A DNA stretch of 64,000 nt. It comes from Chlamydomonas sphaeroides (taxonomy: Eukaryota > Chlorophyta > Chlorophyceae > Chlamydomonadales > Chlamydomonadaceae). A program made the position numbers and the translations under genes. A model generated the notes under the pieces. That model made no database searches. It saw nothing but the letters and a program-made list of their open reading frames with translations, and was not told where the DNA came from. Shown piece by piece: positions 48,500-57,805 of this stretch. The DNA is taken from the NCBI GenBank assembly GCA_001662425.1, contig BDDC01000200.1, forward strand, positions 1-64,000, in the 5' to 3' direction. Within the stretch, counting starts at the first letter, position 1, and every line of letters begins with the position of its first letter.

Positions 48500-51493
48500 A
48501 TGTCTTCCTTCCTCACTGAAGCCCTCAAGGGGGCCAAGGTGGGCCAGCAGCACGCAACCCATTCGCAGGCACCACGTATGGGGGGCGCGCAACCCGCACG
48601 GCTGTGTCACACGTGGTGCCAACCCTCGGACCCGTCGCACAGGCTGTGGCCAGCAAGGCCCGATTGTTGCGGCGCTCCCGCCCCACAAACCCACCATTTC
48701 ACCACCTGGCTTGCCTGTTACGCAGGCGGACATCGACGCCGCTGGCTCCGGCCTGGGACCCCGCCTGGCCCGCGCCGCCCGCGTCGGCCGCATCCTGGGC
48801 GCTGAGCTGGCCGCGATGGTGGCCCTGGCGCCGTACGGCGCCATCGCCATGGGCGTGTACAGGTAGGCGTACGGCAGGGAGCTGCTGTGTGTCCGACAAC
48901 GCACCCGTGCCCCGTGCCAGCTCAGCGGCCCCGCCGTGTGGCTCCTGCCCTCGCAGGCGCCTGACCGCGCTGCCGCCAACCCCGCAGCCGGAATCCTCCT
49001 CCTCCCCTTCCGCCATCTCCGCCTCCTCCCCGGCCTCCGCCTCCTACGACGCCGCCTCCCTCTCCTCCCTGCCCCTGGGCCGCTACGGAGTGGCCGTGCA
49101 CCGCTCCGTGCCGTACGGCCCCGCTCCCCGCAACACCCTCGACGTCTACGTGCCGCTCACGCGACCGCCGCCAGCGCCCACATCGCAGCCAGAGACCAGC
49201 CCGGCAGCAGCAGCCCAGCCGCAGCCCAGCAGTAGCGGGGGTCAGCAGGGGGACCTGAGCCAGGCGCAGGCCCAGGGCTCGGGTGGCGGCGGCGGGCTGC
49301 TGCCGGTGGTGTTCTTCGTGCACGGCGGCGTGTGGGCCAGCGGGGAGACCTGGCAGTACGCGCCCATGGCCACAAGGCTGGCACAGGTACGGCTGTGCAG
49401 TACGACGGTACGGCAGCGCGTCGTGTCGTGTACTGCGGTGCGGTGTGTGGCTGCCCTGCCGTGACCTCGCGGGCTGCTCCCTCGTCCCCGTCACCCTGTC
49501 AGTGCGGCATGGTGGTCGTGGTCCCCACCTACACGCTCTATCCTGAGGCGCTGGCGGGTGGGTGCAGCCGCACAGACAGCGTGGCAGACCCCGAGTGGCG
49601 AGGCTCGCGGGGCTGCAGGAAGACGCGATTGTGGATAGGGGCTGGGCGGGCAAGGACGCCAAGCCCCCGGATGGCTGCAAGTGCATGGTCCTGGCACGAG
49701 GACCTGCGGCACTGGCCTCCGCCTTGGCATGCCACGCGCTCTGGGACCGCGCATTACACCTGCCGACGAGCAATGGCCTTGCTGGCGCCACGCCGCACTC
49801 CGCGTCAATTCCGTCCCGCCCTTGACCTCCAGGCACCATGGTGGAGGAGGTCAGCGCCGCGCTGAGCTGGACGTTTGACCGAGTACGGCAGTACGGCGGC
49901 GACCCGGGCCGCCTCACCGCCGCCGGCCACTCGGCGGGCGGCCACCTAGTGGCCTGGGCGCTGCTGCGGCGCGCGGCCGCGGCGCAGGCAGCCGCAGACG
50001 CGGCGTTGGGCTCCGCTGCCCCAGCGGCGGCGCCGACGCCGCGGCCACACGCCGTCGCTCCGCCCGCGTCGGCTCGGCCCGGCCCGGCCGCGGCCGCGGA
50101 CAGCGAGGGCAGCAACGCGGCGTTGACGGGCGGCGAGCGGGCCGAGGAGGCCGCGTACCTGCTAGGCGCCGGTGGCACCTCGCTGTCTGGCGCCGTGCAT
50201 GCCCTGACGGCGGTGGCGGGGGCGCAGCTGCATCCCCGCCCCGGCGTCGACACACTCGCCTCGGTCGACGGCGACGCCGCGGCGGCCGCGGCCGCCGCCG
50301 CGGCGCCGAGGCGGCGTGAGAACGACTGGCGGCAGCCGGCGCTGTTCGTGGGCATGTCGGCGGTGTACGACATTAGTAAGCACTACGAATTTGAAAAAGC
50401 GCGAGGCGTCCATGAGCTGAGCATGATGAAGCGCGCCATGGGAGGGCCGACGGGCTTCGCGGCGGCGTCGCCGTCATGCATCCTGGCGGCGGCAGAGGCG
50501 GCGGCAGGTGGCAGCGCCGCCGCCGTCGACGGCGGCGCCGCGGCGCCGTACTACAAGTCGTTCGAGCTGCTCGGCGACGCGATCCCGGCGAGGGCCGGCT
50601 TGACCAGCGACGCCACCGGCCAGCCCGCCGCCGCCGCGGTCTCTGTCGCGGGCGACCCTCCCTTCACGCTGTCCGCTGCTGGCCGCCTGCCTCCCTGTGT
50701 CGTGATGGGCAGCTGTGCGGACCACATGGTCCCCTGGCACGAGGGCGCAGAGCTGGTGGAGCGGATGGGCAGGTGGGCATGGGGCTTGTGGGGAAGGGCG
50801 CGTGGCCCTCTGTCGCACTGTTTGCAGCGCTACCGGTACGCAGCGCTGCTGCCCAACCCTGGCCATCCGCTCAACCGCCTGCCCGCGCCGCCTCGTCTGC
50901 CAGGTGCGGCGTGCCCGTACGGCACCTGCTGTACAACCACGTGGGTCACGGAGATTACGTCATGGCGTGGAGGCCGCTCGACCTGCCGCGCCAGCAGCAG
51001 CAACAGCAGCAGCAGCAGCAGGAGGTGAGCTAAGAAGTGCAGGATGTGGGCGAGGCGGCAGGCAGGTCTGGGCGTCGGTGAGGCCATGGCCAGCCGAGGG
51101 GGTTGGCGTGGGAGCAGCTGCCTTGACATGAGCGCTGCCGCGCACCGCGTACCGGCGCCGGGGCTCTCGCCCAGCTCGCTCGGATGGCCAGCCCCAGTCG
51201 CTGCAGGCTGCCACGGCGGTCGGAAGGTCATCTGGGCTGCGGCCAGCTCATCATCCCCGCCCTCCCTGCCCCTGTCCCTGCAGGCTGCCGCGGCTGCCAA
51301 CGGCTCGCCCTCCGGCACTCCCGACCTGCGCGGACTGCCGCCGTGCGCCAAGGACTTTGTTCGGCTGGTGCTGGGGCTGGTGCGGCCCGTGCCGGGGCAT
51401 GAGACACCCGCAGGCGAGGGGCCGGCCGCGCAGCGCAGGCACGGCCAGGGCGCTGATGAGCCGGCGCTGGCTGGGTTGCGGTCTCGGCTCTGA
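48500..51493 (+). CDS. Isoprenylcysteine methylesterase-like alpha/beta hydrolase, 7 exons, about 643 aa
   Basis: Exons are 48500-48538, 48726-48862, 48957-49386, 49503-49557, 49833-50772, 50904-51024 and 51284-51493, with consistent phases. A membrane segment is likely at residues about 33-56 (ILGAELAAMVALAPYGAIAM). The sequence YGPAPRNTLDVYVP is typical of prenylcysteine methylesterases (ICME). The oxyanion motif HGGVW begins at H181, the nucleophile elbow is GHSAGG with Ser254, the acid is probably Asp517 in GSCADHMVP, and the base is His549 in NHVGHGDYV. ICME enzymes remove the methyl ester from prenylated CAAX proteins at the endomembrane; other carboxylesterases share the fold, so the substrate is inferred. 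A long Ala/Pro-rich insert after the nucleophile and a Gln run near residue 570 enlarge the protein. A frameshifted fragment of its exon 5 lies at 56.4 kb. Confidence 0.8.
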
Positions 51494-53047
51494 TGCTCTT
51501 CGCGATTCAGGCCTGGGCGTGTCGTGTGTTGTGCGGCGGCGGGTTGGGGTCGAGTGTTGCTGTTGCGGCGCTGGGGCCTTGGTACTAGGCAAAGACGATC
51601 CTCAGGACCTGTCTTGCGTCTGACAGCACCGATTAGGTTGTGCTTGGAGCTGGTGGCTGAACGTGCGGTACAAGCTGTAGCCAGGGCTGATGTGGGGTCG
51701 CCCTCACGTTGGAGCGAAGAGGTCGGCGCGGTGGGCAGAGAGGGCTGTGGGCTGGGCCGGCGTGCTGTGCGGCCAGGTGGAGCTGGGTTACGGACCATCC
51801 GCTTGCGTTGGCCGCGGGTACGGGACGACATATAGTGGTTGCACGGGTATCTAGGTCGTTCGACGCGCCGTCAAGACACGCCCGATGCCCAGAGCTGTGA
51901 AACGCTGGAGCTACGAGTCTTCTTACAGCCCCCGTTCACTTAAAAGTTACATACGTATGGTGAACAGCCGGCCCAACAGGGTCTTGCTTGCCGTGCATGC
52001 TCGGCCGTGACACACGCACACGCACCTGGCCGCTGGCTGACCGCCCTCCCAGGCCGGTGCGAAACGGGTCCGACAACGCACGTGCCGCCGCCCCAGACCT
52101 CGAGCCCCGAGACCATCACAACAGTGCTCGCATCAGCTCCACCACCAGCTCGAGCGCCGCCGCTGCCAGCTCCACCGCTGCACCCGTGCCCGCCTCCTTA
52201 CGCCAACCACAAAGGGCGCCTCAATCAAGCGCCGGCATCAGCGTTATCAGGATGACGTAGAAATTGATATGGTTACAACGCATGTAAAACACATGCCGTT
52301 ACATTCAGGAGGGCAGGCGTGTATGGGGAGACGCGGTCAGCAATGTGTGGACTACTCGCGTCATCGTGACGCACGTGTATGCGCCACCTGCTGCGCTGGG
52401 CCCCAGCATGCACCCGTCTTCCCGCCGCCTAATGCGGGCTCTGCCCGCCCTCCGAAAGCCCTGAGCTACCTCCCTGCTCTGAGCCCTCGCCGCCCTCACC
52501 GATCCGACAGCGCCGCCGACCGCCGACCTGCACCGCCCAGCCCTGTGGCTTGTCGCGCGCCAGTTACACACGCACGCACGGGCCCATCTACCTTGCAGTC
52601 GAGCCGCGTGAACATAAGAAATGGTGCATGCGAGTACCCACGTACAGCTGCCTCTAGCTATCACGCAAGCTCGGCCCCTTCCATGGCCCATAGCTAAAGC
52701 AACCACAGCTGCCCCGCACGATCATGTGAAGCCCTATCTAGCCGGCAGCGCGCAGCAGCGCGTGCCACGAACCACAGCAGCCGGCTACCCGCAGCGCCCC
52801 AAGATCGACACATGCGCAACTTTCCCCTTGGGCCCCCTTGTTTGCACCCACGCACATCCATACGGTTGGCAGTTCGATTGATTGGTCCGGCCCCATTTGC
52901 TTGCAGCAGCCCCTCCTCACGCCATGGCTAGCATAGCTCGACGCAAGGCGCTGCCCCAGCCACAACGCTGCCCCCCAGCAGCAGCATCCGAGCTGCCACG
53001 TGCCAACCGCAACACCCAAGCTACTCCACTAACGACCCCGCCCTGCC
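51494..53047. other. Intergenic: esterase 3' UTR and downstream region of NHL-BTB copy 2, with a BTB remnant
   Basis: No intact gene. A decayed NHL-BTB C-terminal fragment at 52124-52243 is listed separately. The rest is moderately GC-rich, without recognisable exons. Confidence 0.5.
52124..52243 (-). pseudogene. Remnant of an NHL-BTB gene C-terminus
   Basis: On the plus strand this stretch (gctcgcatcagctccaccac onward) follows the 3' end of the copy at 61460-63004 almost base for base for about 120 bases: gcatcagctccgccgccagc, then gccgccagctccaccgc, and finally the ctcatgtccgcctgctt region, seen here as cccgtgcccgcctcctt. Small indels break the frame. It is oriented like copies 2-4 and lies just beyond the 3' end of copy 2. 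No upstream BTB or propeller part is present. Confidence 0.6.
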
Positions 53048-54607
53048 TCACGCCATGGCTCGAATCAACTCCGCCGCCAGCTTCGGAGCCGCCGCCGCCA
53101 GCTCCGCTGCTGCGCTCATGTCCGCCTCCTTGCGCCAATCCACGAAACGCACTTTGAGCGCCGGCACTAGCGGCGCCAGCGAGTGCCGCTCCGCCCACGC
53201 CAGATCCGACACCACGCTCGCGGGCGTCACGGCCGCCAGCAGCTGCTGCTGCAGCGGGCCGGCGAGAGCCGGCGCCAGCCGTAGCCGCGCCGCCAGCACC
53301 ACCACCGGCCGTAACAGCGCCGTCGGCATGTAAGGGAACGGGTGCGGACCTTCCCCCGCTGCCGCGATACCGTACATGCAGCTCTGCAGCCAGGCGAATG
53401 CGTCGGGGTCGGCATCGGGCAGGGCCGCCTCGGCAGCGCCGCTGTCTGCATCGACCCCGTCCGGCGTCAGCAGCGCCCGGAAGTACTCTGAGCACCCGGC
53501 CAGCAGCAAGCGGTGCGGCGTAAACTCCCGCACGCGGGCGCCCTGGCCCACGCGGACGAGCACGAGCGGGCTGCCGCTGGTGCCGCACTCGGCCGTGCTG
53601 CCGCCAGGCTCCGTCGCCTCCACCCCAGCTGGTGGAACCAGCAGGTCGCAGAGGGGTGGAACCGTTAGGCAGGCACCGCTGCGGCGAGTGAGGTCGACTA
53701 TTCGAGGCGCGAAGGGCGGCGGGCCGCTTATGAGAGCCAGGAAGCCGCCATGGAAGTCGCGGGCTGCCAGCTCGCCGTTGGGCAGGACGGTGAGGTCTCT
53801 CAGCGGCTCCGGCAGCCCCTCCAGCACCGTGCGCACGGCGCCGGTCGCTGCGTCCACGCAGCGCAGGCGGCCGGCGTCGGCCACCCACACCTCGCCGCCG
53901 GCTGTCGTCATGACAATGCTGGTGTTGTCCTTGAAGCGGGCTTCCGCTTTGGCGCCGTCAGCGTGACCGGCCTCCTTCCAGGCACCGGCGATCAGCCGTA
54001 CGGCCGCCATTCCGATGTCTGACTTGGCCCCACCGCCAGGCGGCACGCGGCACAGCGCCTTCTGGGATGCGGCCACCAGCGCATCGGCGTCGGTGTCGTA
54101 GGCGAGGTGGTACCAATGACGGCCGCAGGTGCGGGTAGCCCCTGCCAGGGTTGTCACCACGCCCGTTCGGGCGTCGAGGCGGCGGATGTAGCGTTTGTCA
54201 GCCACGAACACAGCGCCCTTCCCGTCCGCAGCTAGGGCGCGAACTTGGGAGAAGCGGGCCGCCGCGCCGGCCCCGTTCTTGTGGCCGGCCTCCGCCTCGC
54301 TGCCGGCAACCAGGCAGACGGCGCCGCTGGGGTCGAGCCGCATCACCGCATAGCCCTGTTTGAAGAACACTGCGCCGGTGGCTGGCTCGTAGACAGGATA
54401 CCGCGCGGTGAAGTGCAGCGGCAGGCCGCCCAGCGCCAGCTGCTCGCCGATGCTGCTGCCGTCGGCTGCGAGCGGCCGCACCTCCACGTGTTGGTCGGGT
54501 AGTACGATAAAAACTAGCAACTCTGGCATGCCGACCAGCGCGCTCGGCCTTACAACGACGCCGGCCGGCTTTCCCGGCATCGCAACCACGCGGCAGCTGT
54601 AGCCCAT
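53048..54607 (-). CDS. NHL-repeat/BTB-domain protein, copy 2 (intronless, 519 aa)
   Basis: The start MGYSCRVV aligns with the starts of the other copies. Propeller blades include LAADGKGAVFVADKRYIRRL and GGEVWVADAGRLRCVD. The BTB part reads REFTPHRLLLAGCSEYFRAL followed by DADPDAFAWLQSCMYG; a helical tail ends in ELIRAMA. Compared with copy 1, the segment between propeller and BTB is diverged (RIVDLTRRSGACLTVPPLCD). It is the first of three same-strand copies on the right side of the window. An AT-rich palindrome cluster lies 140-180 bases upstream. It is probably a ubiquitin-ligase adaptor, inferred from the BTB; whether it is expressed cannot be judged. Confidence 0.9.
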   Translation of the reverse strand: MGYSCRVVAMPGKPAGVVVRPSALVGMPELLVFIVLPDQHVEVRPLAADGSSIGEQLALGGLPLHFTARYPVYEPATGAVFFKQGYAVMRLDPSGAVCLVAGSEAEAGHKNGAGAAARFSQVRALAADGKGAVFVADKRYIRRLDARTGVVTTLAGATRTCGRHWYHLAYDTDADALVAASQKALCRVPPGGGAKSDIGMAAVRLIAGAWKEAGHADGAKAEARFKDNTSIVMTTAGGEVWVADAGRLRCVDAATGAVRTVLEGLPEPLRDLTVLPNGELAARDFHGGFLALISGPPPFAPRIVDLTRRSGACLTVPPLCDLLVPPAGVEATEPGGSTAECGTSGSPLVLVRVGQGARVREFTPHRLLLAGCSEYFRALLTPDGVDADSGAAEAALPDADPDAFAWLQSCMYGIAAAGEGPHPFPYMPTALLRPVVVLAARLRLAPALAGPLQQQLLAAVTPASVVSDLAWAERHSLAPLVPALKVRFVDWRKEADMSAAAELAAAAPKLAAELIRAMA

Positions 54608-54748
54608 GGCTGCTGCAACATAAAAAGCGTGGAGGATGTTTTACTGCTATGCTATGACCGCCAATCGTCGAGGCAGTGGTAAGTGGGCTTCGTTGGTCCG
54701 GTACGGCCAACATCGGAGCTCCGCCAGCTTCGCCTGTAGCTCATCACA

Positions 54749-54788
54749 GCAATATATTGCAATAGGCATATATAATGCCATATATGGC
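54749..54788. promoter_or_regulatory. Three consecutive AT-rich palindromes upstream of NHL-BTB copy 2
   Basis: GCAATATATTGC (54749-54760) and GCCATATATGGC (54777-54788) are perfect 12-base palindromes. Between them GGCATATATAATGCC (54765-54779) is nearly palindromic. They lie about 140-180 bases upstream of the copy 2 start codon in an otherwise GC-rich genome. This could be a promoter element, a cruciform site or a transposon footprint. Confidence 0.5.
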
Positions 54789-55192
54789 AATATGGAAGCA
54801 TGAAGTCTTTATAAGATTACAACTGCAATGAAGCACGCGAAGGGCGGTCTGTACCGCGTACGCATTGGCTCCAGTCATGCGCGGTCTGCATACACCTCAT
54901 GCTTTCACGCCTTTGCGTTCAGAGGTGCTTCGTCCGCGGTGGCCAAGCGAGTAGGTGGGTGCCATGGAAGGGCCCAGCGCTCGGCGCCACTCCGGCGCCA
55001 AACCCGCGATGCTCAGGCATGTTGGATCAGGTGGCCCCATCCGCAATGGGGAAAAGGGCGTAAACTCCCTGTCCTTCGGCTAGGCCTGCCGGCCGCCCCC
55101 ACCTACCACCCTCTCAACCAGCACCGGCACTCGTCTGGGGCGCGACCCCTGGCCCCTTCAACTGGACATGGCCGGCATACCGTGCTGCTTTG

Positions 55193-55296
55193 CGACTCGG
55201 TTGCCAAGGCAGCGCAAGTACGCACCACAAGGTTGACTCGCCCTAGAGGGGCACGAGCCGTTCGACTCGGTTGCCAAGGTAGCGCAAGTACGCACC
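55193..55296. repeat. Direct duplication with 70-bp spacing
   Basis: cgactcggttgccaaggcag plus cgcaagtacgcacc at 55193 recurs at 55263 with one substitution. Confidence 0.85.
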
Positions 55297-55377
55297 GCTA
55301 TGCTTCCGCTTGGCACGGCCAGCTGAGGCTGAGCTCGGCCGCGGGCGCGGCCCCCGCCCCCGCTGCCAGCCTGGAGG

Positions 55378-55460
55378 ACCCGCCCTGGCCTCCGCCGCCA
55401 GAGCTCGGCCGGCTGCAGTTGCCGCGGCCGCGACCGCTGCCGCCGCCCGGCCCTTCGCCG
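55378..55460. repeat. Repeat R2 copy a (shared between NHL-BTB spacers)
   Basis: About 83 bases ending gccgccgcccggcccttcgc match 61138-61220 at roughly 85% identity by eye, without indels. In the minus frame both encode a Gly/Arg-rich peptide. Confidence 0.75.
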
Positions 55461-55690
55461 GCATATTGGGAAACCTGATGATGGCGCAAGGATTAACGGA
55501 GCTGCCTCACATAGCCGGTGTGACCGCGCACGTGCATTGTCGCTCAGCCGACACACAGTGCCATCCTGCACGCACGGTGGAGCGTCTGCATGCGGTCTGG
55601 GCCCGACGGTAGGCGAGGGTGACATGGTTTTGCGCCCCATTGCGGCCACCGCCATCCACGGGAACGGTGTACGACACGCAGTCCAGGTCT

Positions 55691-55845
55691 GGGGCTTGGG
55701 CATGTAATGGCGGTTGTCTGAGGTACCTTTCACATACGTCCACGCTGGCTCTACAGTAAAAGGGGCTTGGGCATGTAATGGCGGTTGTCTCCGGTACCTT
55801 TCACAGACTTCCACGCTGGCTCTACAGTAAAAGGGGCTTGGGCCT
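55691..55845. repeat. Repeat R1: 71-bp tandem repeat, about 2.2 units
   Basis: Units start at 55691, 55762 and 55833 (ggggcttgggc...). Each full unit contains atggcggttgtct, ggtacctttcaca and ccacgctggctctacagtaa. The first two differ at only a few positions, which suggests a recent tandem duplication. Diverged single copies lie at 6623 and 28111. Confidence 0.85.
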
Positions 55846-56394
55846 GCATGCGGCAGGGCATGGCCCCAACCCGCCGCTGGCTGCTGCCCCCGGCGGCCGG
55901 ATCAAGCTGCTTTCGCAACGAACCGGCTCTCGCAGCTCCCTCGCGCGCTCACAACCAGGAGCGCCTCGGCAGCATGGGCTGGCTAGCTGCCTTGTGCCGG
56001 CAAAAGAAGAACGGGGTTCGAGGGGTGCACGCAGCAGCAGGCGCCCCGGCAGGCCCGGCCTGGCCCGGTGATGCGACCGATGGTCGGCTGGCGCGCAGTC
56101 ACGGACAGCAATGGCCGGCGGGGCCCACACTCCGGCCTTCGCGGCGTCATTCCCCTACGCAAGTGTCCGCAGTAGCCCGGCCGCGCCGCACACTCGGTTA
56201 CCTTCCTTGAAATGCTAACTCACGCGAGAGACCTGGAGCCAGAAGCGACCGCCCCCCTACTGTTCTCACAAGCACGGCGGGTCAAGAACGGCAACGGCAG
56301 ATGGAGCATGATAGTGGATGGGCACGGTGTGATCGGCGGATCGCTTTAAAACACCGTCCGGCGAGGTGCGGCGGCCCGCCTTGCCAGCGGCAAC

Positions 56395-56575
56395 CCCGGC
56401 CATCCAGCCGCCGCTGCCGCCGCCGCTGCCGCCGCCGCGGCCGCCGTAGCGGGCGACCCCTCCCTTCACGCTGCCCGCTGCCGGCCGCCTGCCTCCGTGT
56501 GTCGTGATGGGCAGCTGTGCGGACCACATGGTCCCTTGGCACGAGGGCGCGGAGCTGGCGGGCAGGCTCTGGAGC
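56395..56575 (+). pseudogene. Frameshifted fragment of the isoprenylcysteine methylesterase-like gene
   Basis: The sequence from about 56440 to 56560 matches 50640-50765 in esterase exon 5 with few substitutions. It includes the codons for PPCVVMGSCADHMVPWHEGA around the catalytic Asp. One extra C in the run at 56457-56460 shifts the frame, and neither the nucleophile region nor the catalytic His part is present. It has the same orientation as the parent and lies between NHL-BTB copies 2 and 3. Confidence 0.8.
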
Positions 56576-57595
56576 AGGCGAGCAGTGCGCTGCGAGGTAG
56601 GGCTCTGTGGCGCGCTGCCGTGCCTCTGTTGCGATGTGCCGGCCGCCGGCGTGCAGTATGGCATGGTGTAGACTTGAGGACTGCACACGTACCTCAGCTG
56701 GACTGTTACGGCATAGTGCGTGCATGCTGCGGCACGGCCGGCTGCCAGGTCAGTGATTACGTTTCAGGTGCTGAGTGTGCGGAAAAGATAGGGAACGGAT
56801 GCGATCGATCCGTTGGCGGTAGAGAGCGGCTGTCCGGATTCCTGGCACGCGCGGTGCGCTGTTGTGCGCTGGCAGCGCCACGGGGGTGGAGGTGCCCGCT
56901 GGGGGTGCGGGGACATCAGGTCCGCCGCTCCTCCGGCCGTGCCGTGCTGCGGTCACGCTATGTCACGACAGGACGAAGCTGGTGTGCGTGGGCAGGTTAG
57001 GAAGGCGCGCGACAGGCTGGCGCAGTGATCAAACCACCGACGGCGTTTTGAGGCCGCGGAACATGTTACAACAACAACCACAAGCAAAGCACACAAGTGC
57101 GCAGCCCGCCGCCCCACGCACCGTCATCAATGTGCCGCAAGGCTGGGCTCTGTGACCCGGTAGACTAAAGCCTACGCACCACCGCAACCTGTGGTGCGGT
57201 GCGGTGCCGTGCACGCTCCGTCCCTAGATAGCCCGGCAGAAGTTGCGCTCGCGAACCTCGCTCGCCGCGCCGCAGGCCTCCTGCTGCGCCGCCCCCACGG
57301 CCGCCGCCGCACCGCTTGCCCCTGAACTAGTCCTTGGCAGTTGCCGTGCTCGTCCCTGCTAGGGTGCACTCGGCGCTCTCACCAGACTTGCATCGACCTC
57401 GGCCCTCGCATTGCCTGCGGCCTTTAGCCCCGCCCACAGCGGACCCCAGGCGCCTTCTCTACCTAAGCCCCCAACGGGCGGCCAACACATTGCCTTGTAT
57501 GTGTACCACCGATTATTCGAAGCCTCTCCCAGCTGCGCATGGGTGCATGGCTCGCCCCCAGAAGAGGCCACCCAGACCGGACGAGCACCGAAACC

Positions 57596-57765
57596 GAGCC
57601 GAAACCGCCCTTCGACGGATACCACCTTCCGTCCAAACCGCCCTCGGAATCGCCTTGATACCGCCCTCGAAACCGCCCTCAACGAGGGAATGCCCTCGAC
57701 AAGAAACCGCCCTCGAAACCACCATTGAAACCGCCCTCGCCCTCACCGCCGTCACGCATGAGTGC
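57596..57765. repeat. Degenerate minisatellite with aaaccgccctcg units
   Basis: Units of about 12-15 bases (gaaaccgccctcgaaaccgc and variants such as gataccgccctc and gaaaccaccattg) repeat irregularly. The array ends just beyond the 3' end of NHL-BTB copy 3. Confidence 0.7.
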
Positions 57766-57805
57766 CTAGGGGCAACCTAGTCGCAACCCTTGCCGCCGCG
57801 CTCGT

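Larger units (their letters stand above)
54608..57805. other. Spacer between NHL-BTB copies 2 and 3, rich in repeats and fragments
   Basis: It contains an AT-rich palindrome cluster, a 70-bp duplication, the R1 71-bp tandem repeat, a repeat shared with the next spacer, an esterase pseudogene fragment and a minisatellite (each listed). No intact gene is supported. Confidence 0.55.

Noticed and set aside
48922..50373. 483-codon open frame on the minus strand
   Set aside because: Antisense shadow of the esterase exons, which carry a complete catalytic triad on the plus strand.
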